DNA from: Betaproteobacteria bacterium UBA5216
GTDB taxonomy: Bacteria > Pseudomonadota > Gammaproteobacteria > Burkholderiales > SG8-41
Assembly (NCBI GenBank): GCA_002412495.1
Contig: DHVE01000125.1
Span: forward strand, 25,304 to 89,303
Direction: 5' to 3'
DNA length: 64,000 nt
Below are positions 53,145 through 61,698 of this stretch, piece by piece. The position numbers and the translations under genes were made by a program. The number at the start of each line of letters is the position of its first letter. Within the stretch, counting starts at the first letter, position 1. The notes beneath the pieces are model-generated. The model had not been told where the DNA came from. It did not search any database and saw only the letters and a program-made list of their open reading frames with translations.

Positions 53145-53900
53145 CTAAAACGCGTACTTCCGCAACCCGCCATCCACCGGCATCACCGTCCCGGTAATAT
53201 ATGCGGCTACCGGCGAAGACAAAAACACCGCCAGCGCCGCCAACTCCTCGGGCTCGCCGTATCGTCCTACCGGAATTTCCTTGGCGGATTGCTCCGCGCG
53301 AAACTCTGGCGAATATTTGCGGCGAATCTGTTCGCTCATGATGCGTCCCGGCGGGATGCAATTCACGGTGACGCCATACGGGCCGACTTCGCGTGACAGG
53401 CCTTTAGCCCAGGCGTGTATGGCGGCCTTGGTCGGCGTGGCGGCAATCATGGCTTCGGGTTCCGATTTGCCGCTGATGTTGATGACGCGGCCCCATTTGC
53501 GTTTCATCATGCCGGGCAACACGGCGTGGGTGAGCTGGCGCACGCGCACGAAGTTGAGGGTCATGGATTCATCCCATGCGATATCCGGCGTATCGACGTG
53601 TATCGCGCCTTTGCTGCCGCCCGCACTGTTGATAAGGATGTCGATCTTGCCCAGCGCTTTTTCAGCGGCCTGCGCCATGCGTTCGGATGCGCCTTCTTGC
53701 ATCACGTCACAGATCACGATTTCGGGCCGTTTGCCGCCCGCGGCGACGATTTCGGCGGCCAGCTCATCTAGCAAATTTTTGCGGCGCGCGACGATACAGG
53801 TTTGCACGCCTTCGGCGGCAAGTCCCTTGGCGATGGCGCGGCCTATGCCTTGGCTGGCGCCAGTGACCAGCGCTGTTTTACCGGATAGTTGTAGATCCAT
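53145..53900 (-). CDS. SDR-family oxidoreductase
   Basis: 251 aa from the ATG at 53900, with AAAGGAG upstream. Cofactor motif TGASQGIGRAIAKGL, NSAGG, and SDR C-terminal VAAYITGTVMPVDGGLRKYAF. At the catalytic site, where YxxxK is expected, the aligned segment reads TPTKAAIHAWAKG: Thr/Lys, so the usual Tyr may be replaced (Thr-x-x-Lys). 3-oxoacyl-reductase-like; substrate unknown. It precedes PrpF-like and follows the FHA gene on the same strand. Confidence 0.85.
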   Translation of the reverse strand: MDLQLSGKTALVTGASQGIGRAIAKGLAAEGVQTCIVARRKNLLDELAAEIVAAGGKRPEIVICDVMQEGASERMAQAAEKALGKIDILINSAGGSKGAIHVDTPDIAWDESMTLNFVRVRQLTHAVLPGMMKRKWGRVINISGKSEPEAMIAATPTKAAIHAWAKGLSREVGPYGVTVNCIPPGRIMSEQIRRKYSPEFRAEQSAKEIPVGRYGEPEELAALAVFLSSPVAAYITGTVMPVDGGLRKYAF

Positions 53901-53916
53901 TTAAATCGCTCCTTTC

Positions 53917-54930
53917 TTATTCGTCGTCCGCGGATTCATCGTCGTCGTCATCCGCGCGCAGGGATTTGCGTGTTTTATCAGCGGCATCGCGCAGCGCGGC
54001 AGTGCCACGGAAATAGTCTTCCGCCGTGCCGGCTGGGCGCAGACGCAGCGAGGGCGGATAGATGCGCACGCTGGTGGCAATATGGTTTACGTCACGCATT
54101 TGATAACGCGCCTGTACCCACTGCCCCGTGCCGCCCGACAGCGCGGGCACAATAAGCGCTATCAAAGCGGCGCGGCGCGTGCTCAGGTTTGACGCGTGCA
54201 TCAGGTGCAGATACAGCGCGCAGCCAAAAGCCACGGCCCCTACCCACGCGGCGCGCGTGCCCCAGTGAGGCAACGAAAATACGAACCAGCCGAGTTCCAG
54301 TAACCCGTCGATGGCGACGAACACCGCGGCAATGCCCAGAAAAATCGCGGCATGACGCAGCCAGCGCCATTCGCCCTGCATGACGCGCGAGAGCAGTGCC
54401 CAGAATGCCACCCACGCGCCGGCTGCCAGCACGCCCGATATCAGCGTGGTGACAATGACCGTGGCCAGATCCCGGGGTGCGCCCAGCCAACTGGTGTAGG
54501 CGAGTTGCATGCCGCCAATCAGGGCGCCCGCACCGGCAATCCAGGCTGGATCGTGCAGGATCGACGCCGGGCGCATTTGATCGGGTTTTTCGGGCGCGAG
54601 GTTCTCGTGCGCGGTGCGGATGCGCAGATGCGTACGGCCGATTTGCAGCGTGCTGTCGGGAATGGCGAGTGCGCTTGCGGACTTATGCGTTTTGCCGGCA
54701 AACACGATGCCGTTCACCGAGCCCAGATCGCTGGCCAGAAGTTTGCCGTCTGGCAGGACTTCCACGCGGGCGTGCAGGGGGGCGGCGTAGGCATCGTCCA
54801 GCGTGAAGTCCGCTTCGACGCTGCGTCCGATGGTAAAGGCGCGTTGCTCCGAGCCAAGCACGATGCGTTCACGCGTCTGCACGCGGCCGTGGCCGCCGAG
54901 AATTTCAACCAGTACGGTTTCGGCGCTCAT
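53917..54930 (-). CDS. FHA-domain membrane protein with acidic tail
   Basis: 337 aa from the ATG at 54930 that overlaps the upstream protease stop (ATGA). An FHA domain (about 1-110) keeps Arg36 (IGRS) and His53 with Asn73-Gly74 (SVNG), but Ala50 stands where the phosphate-contacting Ser of SxxH is usual. Then about five TM helices (130-265), and a C-terminal tail rich in Asp/Glu (DDDDDESADDE). FHA normally binds phosphothreonine peptides. Its overlap with a trypsin-like protease suggests a signalling or stress module at the membrane. No Ser/Thr kinase is visible in the window. Confidence 0.82.
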   Translation of the reverse strand: MSAETVLVEILGGHGRVQTRERIVLGSEQRAFTIGRSVEADFTLDDAYAAPLHARVEVLPDGKLLASDLGSVNGIVFAGKTHKSASALAIPDSTLQIGRTHLRIRTAHENLAPEKPDQMRPASILHDPAWIAGAGALIGGMQLAYTSWLGAPRDLATVIVTTLISGVLAAGAWVAFWALLSRVMQGEWRWLRHAAIFLGIAAVFVAIDGLLELGWFVFSLPHWGTRAAWVGAVAFGCALYLHLMHASNLSTRRAALIALIVPALSGGTGQWVQARYQMRDVNHIATSVRIYPPSLRLRPAGTAEDYFRGTAALRDAADKTRKSLRADDDDDESADDE

Positions 54931-56252
54931 GGTGTGAACTCCATGGCTTCGGCGTAACGTTTTATGAATGCCATGCCGGCATCGAACTCGAGGCCGTACA
55001 TGTCTAGATGGCTGGCAAAGCCGCGCTTGGATCCATTGAGGCTGCTCACGCGCACGGTGAAATCGTAGAGGCCTTCGAGCTTGCGGTAGCCGCGCACGCA
55101 CACCATCACGCTCGCGTCAAAGCCCTTCAAGCGCACATTGCGGTTTTCACAGGAGAACGGGCCGACATGACGGCGCGAGCCGTAAGCGCCGGTGGCCGAC
55201 GCCAGTTCCGACAATCGATTGGCGAAACGCCACGCATCGAGCTTGTCGGTGGTGAGCACGAAATGCGAATATTTCAGGTCGCCGCTGTACAAACCTTGTT
55301 GCACATACAGGCCGGCTTTGGCGGCGCAACTGATACGCACCATCTGCACGGGCTGCTGCGGTGACGGGTCGCCCGCGGCGTTACAGTCGATAAACGGCGC
55401 GATTTTTGCGGGCAAACGGTAACCGGCGGTGGGCTGCGTCAATATTTCGCCCTTGAGGCCGCCGAGCAATTCGGTGGCATGGGCACGCAGTTGTGCGGTG
55501 ACATCGTTTCTGATGTTACCGCGCGATTTCGCTTGGCTGGCGCGCACAAGCAGGGTTTGCGCGTGTTCGGCAGGCACCAGAAAACTTACCAGTTGTTCGA
55601 AGCGATAGCCGGAGACATTGACGCCGATGACATCGCCCGCCGCGTTTAAAGCCGGCCCACCGGACATGCCGCCGTTGATCGCGCCGGAATAGTGAATGCG
55701 CGGATCGAACGAATCTTCCACGCGGCCGTTGGATACGCCTTCGGTAATGGTGAGGCCGACATCCAGAGGAAATCCGATCGAATAGGCGCGTTCGCCTTTT
55801 ACCGGCGTGACCGGTACTAGCTTGAGCGGCGCGGGGGCGTAATCCATGGCGCGTACCACGGCCAGATCGTGGCGCGCGTCCACGGCGAGAACGGCGACGA
55901 GGCCGGTCTTGCCATCGGTGGTGCGGTACTCGAGGCGGTATTTGTCGGGGAACTGCACTTGCTGCGCCACGACGTGGTAATTGGTCATGAAAACGCCGCC
56001 TTCGGCAACGGCAAATCCGGTGCCGTGGAAAGCCTGTGCGGTATTGCCGCCAAAAAATCCTTTGATCTGAATCACGGCGGGGCGCACGCGGGTGAGTACG
56101 TCGCGCGCGTTTTCAGAGGTGGCGGGCGCCACCGGCTGATTTTGTTGGGCGGGTGGCGACGCGCTTGGCGCTTGCGGCAGCGCCCGCGTCGGAAGCAGAA
56201 GCAAAGCCGCCACGACGAGCGCCGGGAAAAAATGTTTTTGAATTGCAGTCAC
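54927..56252 (-). CDS. Trypsin-like (S1C) periplasmic serine protease without PDZ
   Basis: 441 aa from a GTG. Signal peptide ending near TRALPQA, a Pro/Gln-rich linker, then the protease domain with His93 (MTNYHVV), Asp129 (RHDLAVV) and Ser197 (NGGMSGGPALN), all DegP-like. The 200 or so C-terminal residues are not a PDZ domain I can recognise (a Cys/Tyr-bearing segment around GPFSCENRNVRLKG). Function: probably periplasmic quality control or cleavage of a partner. Coupled to the FHA membrane gene. Confidence 0.85.
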   Translation of the reverse strand: MTAIQKHFFPALVVAALLLLPTRALPQAPSASPPAQQNQPVAPATSENARDVLTRVRPAVIQIKGFFGGNTAQAFHGTGFAVAEGGVFMTNYHVVAQQVQFPDKYRLEYRTTDGKTGLVAVLAVDARHDLAVVRAMDYAPAPLKLVPVTPVKGERAYSIGFPLDVGLTITEGVSNGRVEDSFDPRIHYSGAINGGMSGGPALNAAGDVIGVNVSGYRFEQLVSFLVPAEHAQTLLVRASQAKSRGNIRNDVTAQLRAHATELLGGLKGEILTQPTAGYRLPAKIAPFIDCNAAGDPSPQQPVQMVRISCAAKAGLYVQQGLYSGDLKYSHFVLTTDKLDAWRFANRLSELASATGAYGSRRHVGPFSCENRNVRLKGFDASVMVCVRGYRKLEGLYDFTVRVSSLNGSKRGFASHLDMYGLEFDAGMAFIKRYAEAMEFTP

Positions 56253-56253
56253 A

Positions 56254-57087
56254 TCAGCCTTTCAACCAGGTTTTAGTCGCGATCCATAGCTTGCGGATGG
56301 GCGTGAGCGACGTGCGTTGTTTTAACACATGGCTGCCATCGTCGCGGATTTCTTCGAGCAAGGTGCGGTAAATGCCGGCCATGATGATGCCGGGAATTTG
56401 CGGTTTGCGGTCGTGCGCGGGCAGTTTGGCGAACGCGCTGTCATAAAGAGAAAGCGCCCGTTCAATCTGAAAGGTCATGAGCTTCTGGAAGTTTTCGGTT
56501 TCGCGAGCGGCGGGAATATCGCTTTCGACCACGTCGAATTTTTCAAGTTCATCCAGCGGCAGATAAATACGATTGCGGCGCGCGTCTTCGCCCACATCGC
56601 GGATGATATTGGTGAGCTGAAAGGCAAGACCGAGTTCCGGGGCGTAATCCAGCGTTCGTTTGTCGGTGTAACCAAAGATGCTGGCCGACATCAGGCCAAC
56701 CACCCCTGCGACGCGGTGGCAATAGAGTTTCAGGGTGTCGAAATCGGGATAGCGGTTGAAATCGAGATCCATCGCCATGCCGTCGATGAGCTCAAGCATG
56801 TGCTGTTGTTCGATGCCGTAAGCGGCGATGGCGGGCGCGAGCGCCTGGGTGACGGGGTGTTGCGGATTGCCGGTGTAGAGTTTGCCAACTTCCTCGCGCC
56901 ACCAGGCGAGCTTGGTGCGTGCGACGCCGGCATCCGTACATTCGTCCACCACATCATCGACTTCACGGCAGTAGGCATACAGCGCGGTGATGGCGCGGCG
57001 GCGCTCCGGCGGCAGGAACAGAAAGCTGTAGTAGAAGCTGGAGCCGCTTTGCACGGCTTTCTGTTGGCAATATTCGGCGGGCGTCAC
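56254..57087 (-). CDS. hpnD: Presqualene diphosphate synthase HpnD
   Basis: 277 aa from a GTG. Squalene/phytoene synthase fold with the two aspartate-rich motifs YAYCREVDDVVDE (about 37-49) and the later LTNIIRDVGEDARRNR. Begins MTPAEYCQQKAVQSGSSFYYSFL, characteristic of HpnD. It condenses two farnesyl diphosphates to presqualene diphosphate. Its partner HpnC is 51 bases upstream. The next gene downstream is the protease, one base after the stop. Confidence 0.92.
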   Translation of the reverse strand: MTPAEYCQQKAVQSGSSFYYSFLFLPPERRRAITALYAYCREVDDVVDECTDAGVARTKLAWWREEVGKLYTGNPQHPVTQALAPAIAAYGIEQQHMLELIDGMAMDLDFNRYPDFDTLKLYCHRVAGVVGLMSASIFGYTDKRTLDYAPELGLAFQLTNIIRDVGEDARRNRIYLPLDELEKFDVVESDIPAARETENFQKLMTFQIERALSLYDSAFAKLPAHDRKPQIPGIIMAGIYRTLLEEIRDDGSHVLKQRTSLTPIRKLWIATKTWLKG

Positions 57088-57138
57088 GCGGCGTACCCCC
57101 TGAAGTCGGTGAGGGGCCGCATCATGCGGGAATGCAAC

Positions 57139-57948
57139 TCATGCAAACACCGCGCGTGCCAGCATCAACGACCAGTCGTGAGCCTTTAGCACCGGGCGGC
57201 GCTTGAATACGTCGTAATCGACGTGTTCGATTTTGGTCAGAATGCGGTCGCCTCCCGCGATGATCATGCGCATCTCCAAGCCCAGCCGGCCGTGTAGCAC
57301 ACGCCCGAGCGGTGCGCCTGAATGCAGAAATTGTCGCGCGCGATTGACCTGAAAGCTCAAGAATTCGCGCCACGCGCCGTTGGTATTCGAGCGGGCAATG
57401 TGAGATTCGGTGATGCCGTATAGGGTCATTTCGTCTTGCGGAAAATAAATCCGGTTTTTTTGATAGTCGATGGAGACATCCTGCCAGAAATTGATCAATT
57501 GCAGGCTGGAGCAAATGGCGTCGGCCCACGTATTATTTTGCGGGGTGGCGGCGCCGTACATTACCAGCAGCAGCCGGCCGATGGGGTTGGCGGATCGCCG
57601 GCAGTAGTCCAGCACTTCGGCATAGTCCGAATAACGTTCTTTAACCACGTCCTGGGAGAAGGCCGACAGTAAATCTCGAAAAAGTTGCACCGGCAGTGCG
57701 TGCTGGCGAATGATGTCCGCCAGATCGGCAAACCATGCGATGCCCGGTGGCTGGCCGGCTTCGATACGGTCGAGTTCGCGATTAAAACTCTCAAGTAGCC
57801 TAAGACGTTCGGCGGGGGCAAGGTCGCCTTCATCGGCAAAATCGTCGGCTTCGCGTGCAAAGCGGTAAATCAGCGCGACGGGACGCCGGAAGCGGGGTGG
57901 CATCAGAATGGAAGCGACCGGGAAGTTCTCGTAATGATCGACTGCCAT
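57139..57948 (-). CDS. hpnC: Hydroxysqualene synthase HpnC
   Basis: 269 aa from the ATG at 57948. MAVDHYENFPVASILMPP is the HpnC N-terminal signature; the first Asp motif is FAREADDFADEGD and the second LINFWQDVSIDYQKNRIYFP. It turns presqualene diphosphate into hydroxysqualene, the step between HpnD and HpnE. First of the minus-strand genes, divergent from the tRNA-Leu/tig block. Confidence 0.92.
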   Translation of the reverse strand: MAVDHYENFPVASILMPPRFRRPVALIYRFAREADDFADEGDLAPAERLRLLESFNRELDRIEAGQPPGIAWFADLADIIRQHALPVQLFRDLLSAFSQDVVKERYSDYAEVLDYCRRSANPIGRLLLVMYGAATPQNNTWADAICSSLQLINFWQDVSIDYQKNRIYFPQDEMTLYGITESHIARSNTNGAWREFLSFQVNRARQFLHSGAPLGRVLHGRLGLEMRMIIAGGDRILTKIEHVDYDVFKRRPVLKAHDWSLMLARAVFA

Positions 57949-58212
<264 letters not shown>

Positions 58213-58267
58213 AGGGCCACAACTGAAAATGAGACGACGATAAGTCGATAGTAAGGGACAGCAGTTC

Positions 58268-59578
58268 ATGCAAGCGAATCTTGAAACATTGAGTGGTCTG
58301 GAGCGGCGTTTGAGCGTGGCGGTGCCGCTGGCGGAAATCGAAATCGAGGTGCAGTCGCGGCTGAAACATATCGGACGCACGGCCAAGATGCCGGGGTTTC
58401 GACCGGGCAAAGTGCCTTTCAAAGTGGTGCAACAGCAATACGGCGCGCAAGTGCGGCAAGAGGTGCTGGGCGCTACCATCGAAAAAAGTTTTGGCGATGC
58501 CGTGCGCGAACAGAATTTACGCGTGGCGGGCTATCCCAAGTTTGATCCGGCCACTCCCGCGGACGGCGCGGCCGAGTTCCAGTACAGCGCGACATTCGAG
58601 GTGTATCCCGAAATTGCGGTGGGTGATATTTCCGGAAAGTCGATAGAGTGCGTGGCGCTGGAAGTTGGCGACGCGGAAGTCGACAAAACCCTGGAGATCA
58701 TGCGCAAGCAGCGAGTGACGTTCGACGCCGCGGATAAGGCGGCGGAAAACGGCGATCAACTGCAAATCAGCTATGTGGGGACGATAGACGGTACCCCGTT
58801 TGACGGCGGCAAGGCTGACAATCAGTATGTGGTGCTGGGTGAAGGTCGCCTGCTGCCCGATTTCGAGAAAAACCTCGCTGGCACGAAGGCAGGCGAGAAA
58901 AAGTCGTTCGAGCTGAAGTTTCCCGATGACTATCACGGCAAGGACGTCGCTGGCAAAACCGCGCGCTTTGACGTGACCGTCAGTGCGGTGGCGGTGCCGA
59001 AACTGCCGCCGGTCGATGCGGAATTCGCAAAAACCCTGGGCGTGGAAGATGGCGACGTCGCCAAGATGCGCGCCGAGGTCAAAGCGAATCTGGAGCGCGA
59101 GGTTAAATTGCGTCTGAAAGCGAAGATCAAGGATCAGGTGATGCAAACGCTGCTGGATGCGACGCCGATCACGACACCCAAAGCGTTGATCGACATGGAA
59201 GTCGAGGCACTGCAAAAGATGGCGCGCGAAAACATGGCGGCGCGCGGCATGCCGGTCAAGGACGACATGCCGATGCCGGCCGAGATATTCCAGGCGCAAG
59301 CGGAACGCCGTGTGTCGCTGGGGCTTATTCTCGGTGAAGTCGTGCGCACTAATAGTCTGCACGCGACGCCGGAGCAGGTAAAGGCGGCGGTGGAATTGCA
59401 GGCGCAGAGTTACGAGCAGCCGCAGGAAGTGGTGAAATGGTTCTACAGTCAGCCCGACCGTCTGCGCGACATCGAATCGGTGGTGCTGGAAGAAAACGTG
59501 GTTGAGTGGGCCTTGCGCGTGGCCAAGGCCGAAGACAAGGCCATTACGTTTGATGAATTGATGGGATACAACAAATGA
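58268..59578 (+). CDS. tig: Trigger factor, ribosome-bound chaperone
   Basis: 436 aa. N-terminal ribosome-binding signature [17 protein letters not shown] (about 43-59), a central FKBP-type PPIase domain ([17 protein letters not shown], about 200-216), and a long helical C-terminal part. It assists folding of new chains at the ribosome exit. Immediately followed by clpP (start codon overlaps its stop), the usual proteobacterial order. Confidence 0.97.
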   Translation: MQANLETLSGLERRLSVAVPLAEIEIEVQSRLKHIGRTAKMPGFRPGKVPFKVVQQQYGAQVRQEVLGATIEKSFGDAVREQNLRVAGYPKFDPATPADGAAEFQYSATFEVYPEIAVGDISGKSIECVALEVGDAEVDKTLEIMRKQRVTFDAADKAAENGDQLQISYVGTIDGTPFDGGKADNQYVVLGEGRLLPDFEKNLAGTKAGEKKSFELKFPDDYHGKDVAGKTARFDVTVSAVAVPKLPPVDAEFAKTLGVEDGDVAKMRAEVKANLEREVKLRLKAKIKDQVMQTLLDATPITTPKALIDMEVEALQKMARENMAARGMPVKDDMPMPAEIFQAQAERRVSLGLILGEVVRTNSLHATPEQVKAAVELQAQSYEQPQEVVKWFYSQPDRLRDIESVVLEENVVEWALRVAKAEDKAITFDELMGYNK

Positions 59579-60234
59579 TGCAGCCCGGTGATCAGTATCG
59601 CGAGCGCGCGGAGCGGATGGCGCCGCAAGCCCTAGGCCTTGTGCCCATGGTGGTCGAGCAAAGCGGGCGCGGCGAACGTGCGTACGACATTTACTCGCGC
59701 CTGCTGAAAGAGCGCGTGGTTTTTCTGGTTGGCGAGGTCAATGAAGTCACCGCCAATCTGATCGTGGCGCAATTGCTGTTTCTGGAATCGGATAATCCCG
59801 ACAAGGACATTTCGTTCTATATCAATTCTCCGGGCGGATCGGTATCGGCGGGGCTGGCGATTTACGACACCATGCAATTCATCAAGCCGGATGTCAGCAC
59901 GCTGTGCATCGGGCAGGCGGCCAGCATGGGCGCGATGCTGCTGACGGCGGGGGCCAAGGGCAAGCGGTTTTGCCTGCCGAATTCCCGCGTGATGATACAT
60001 CAGCCGTTGGGCGGATTCCGCGGGCAGGCGTCGGACATCGAGATACATGCCAAGGAAATTCTGTATTTGAAGCAGCGTTTGAATGAACTGATGGCGAAAC
60101 ACACCGGACAGGACGTGGACACCATCAGCAAGGATACCGACCGCGACAATTTTCTGAGCGCGGAGCAGTCGGTGAAATACGGTTTGGTGGACAAGGTGCT
60201 GGTGTCGCGCGCGGACGTGCAGGCAGCGGTGTAG
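59575..60234 (+). CDS. clpP: ATP-dependent Clp protease proteolytic subunit ClpP
   Basis: 219 aa, overlapping tig by the ATGATG. Catalytic Ser117 in [10 protein letters not shown] and His142 in [10 protein letters not shown]; the Asp is in the later DTDRDNF. Starts [15 protein letters not shown], with a propeptide-like N-terminus. Forms the tetradecameric peptidase used by ClpX, encoded next. Confidence 0.97.
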   Translation: MMQPGDQYRERAERMAPQALGLVPMVVEQSGRGERAYDIYSRLLKERVVFLVGEVNEVTANLIVAQLLFLESDNPDKDISFYINSPGGSVSAGLAIYDTMQFIKPDVSTLCIGQAASMGAMLLTAGAKGKRFCLPNSRVMIHQPLGGFRGQASDIEIHAKEILYLKQRLNELMAKHTGQDVDTISKDTDRDNFLSAEQSVKYGLVDKVLVSRADVQAAV

Positions 60235-60295
60235 CCGGCATTCCGCGGCGGTATCAGGATTAGTCTGTAATAGAACAAGAGGGGAAACCACGGCG

Positions 60296-61567
60296 ATGTC
60301 AGAAAAAGCGAGCGGCGAGAAACTTCTGTATTGCTCCTTCTGCGGCAAGAGTCAGCATGAAGTGCGCAAATTGATCGCGGGCCCGTCGGTATTCATATGC
60401 GATGAATGCATAGAACTATGCAACGACATCATCCGTGAAGAAATTCAGGGCGATAAGGGTGGCAAGGGCGCGAAGTCCGATCTGCCGGTGCCGCACGAGA
60501 TCCGCGCGATTCTGGACCAGTACGTGATCGGCCAGGACGTGGCGAAAAAGATTCTCTCGGTGGCAGTGTACAACCACTATAAGCGCCTGAAAGAAGCCGC
60601 CAAGAAGGACGATATCGAACTTTCCAAGTCGAATATTCTGCTGGTCGGGCCCACCGGTTCAGGCAAGACGCTGCTGGCGCAAACGCTGGCGCGGCTCTTG
60701 AACGTGCCGTTTGTGATGGCAGACGCCACCACGCTGACCGAAGCCGGCTACGTCGGCGAGGACGTCGAAAATATCATTCAGAAGCTGCTGCAAAAATGCG
60801 ACTATGACGTCGAAAAAGCGCAGCGCGGGATTGTGTATATCGATGAAATCGACAAGATTTCTCGCAAGTCGGACAATCCGTCGATCACGCGCGACGTATC
60901 GGGCGAGGGCGTGCAGCAGGCGCTGCTGAAACTGATCGAAGGCACCACGGCGTCGGTGCCTCCGCAGGGCGGGCGCAAACACCCGAATCAGGAATTCGTG
61001 CAGGTCGACACTACGAACATTCTGTTCATTGTGGGTGGCGCGTTTGATGGACTGGAGAAGGTCATCCGCGCGCGTTCCGAAAAAGGCGGCATTGGTTTCG
61101 GCGCTGAAGTGCGCAGCAAGGATGATCGCAAGAGCATCACCCGCGTGTTGCGCGATGTGCAGCCCGAAGACTTGATCAAGTTTGGTTTGATTCCTGAATT
61201 CGTCGGCCGTTTGCCGGTGGTCGCTACGCTGGGCGAACTGGACGAAGAAGCGCTGATCCAGATTTTGACGCAGCCGAAAAACGCGCTGATCAAGCAGTAT
61301 CAAAAAATGTTCAGCATGGAAGGCGCGGAACTCGAAATCCGCGAATCCGCGCTAAAGGCCATCGCCAAACGCGCGCTGGAACGCAAGACCGGTGCGCGTG
61401 GTCTCAGATCCATACTCGAAAACACGCTGTTGAACACGATGTTCGACTTGCCGTCGCTGGAAAACGTGACCAAAGTGGTGGTCGATGAAGGCACCATCCT
61501 GAGCGATGCGACGCCACTGCTGATTTATTCGGATCCACCGAAAGTGGCCTCCGGTTCGTCTGTATAG
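60296..61567 (+). CDS. clpX: Clp protease ATP-binding subunit ClpX
   Basis: 423 aa, the family length. The N-terminal zinc domain has CSFC and CDEC(IELC) (about 13-42). Walker A GPTGSGKT at 118-125, Walker [11 protein letters not shown], and [15 protein letters not shown] with other ClpX loops. Unfolds substrates and feeds them to ClpP, encoded 61 bases upstream. Confidence 0.98.
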   Translation: MSEKASGEKLLYCSFCGKSQHEVRKLIAGPSVFICDECIELCNDIIREEIQGDKGGKGAKSDLPVPHEIRAILDQYVIGQDVAKKILSVAVYNHYKRLKEAAKKDDIELSKSNILLVGPTGSGKTLLAQTLARLLNVPFVMADATTLTEAGYVGEDVENIIQKLLQKCDYDVEKAQRGIVYIDEIDKISRKSDNPSITRDVSGEGVQQALLKLIEGTTASVPPQGGRKHPNQEFVQVDTTNILFIVGGAFDGLEKVIRARSEKGGIGFGAEVRSKDDRKSITRVLRDVQPEDLIKFGLIPEFVGRLPVVATLGELDEEALIQILTQPKNALIKQYQKMFSMEGAELEIRESALKAIAKRALERKTGARGLRSILENTLLNTMFDLPSLENVTKVVVDEGTILSDATPLLIYSDPPKVASGSSV

Positions 61568-61601
61568 GTAAGTATTTGTATTTAAACTAGTTTTTGTGGG
61601 G

Positions 61602-61628
61602 TTGAATGCCGGAGCCGACGCCCCATAT
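61602..61628 (+). promoter_or_regulatory. Sigma-32 (heat-shock) type promoter for lon
   Basis: TTGAA (61602-61606), a 14-base spacer and CCCCATAT (61621-61628), close to the sigma-32 consensus CTTGAA / CCCCATNT. It is 70 bases before the lon ATG, fitting the known heat-shock control of lon. Confidence 0.75.
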
Positions 61629-61698
61629 TGAATATATGCCAGTAGTTGATGTTGTTTGTTACTTATTACGGGCGTCGTTATTAAAAAGGTGATTACCC

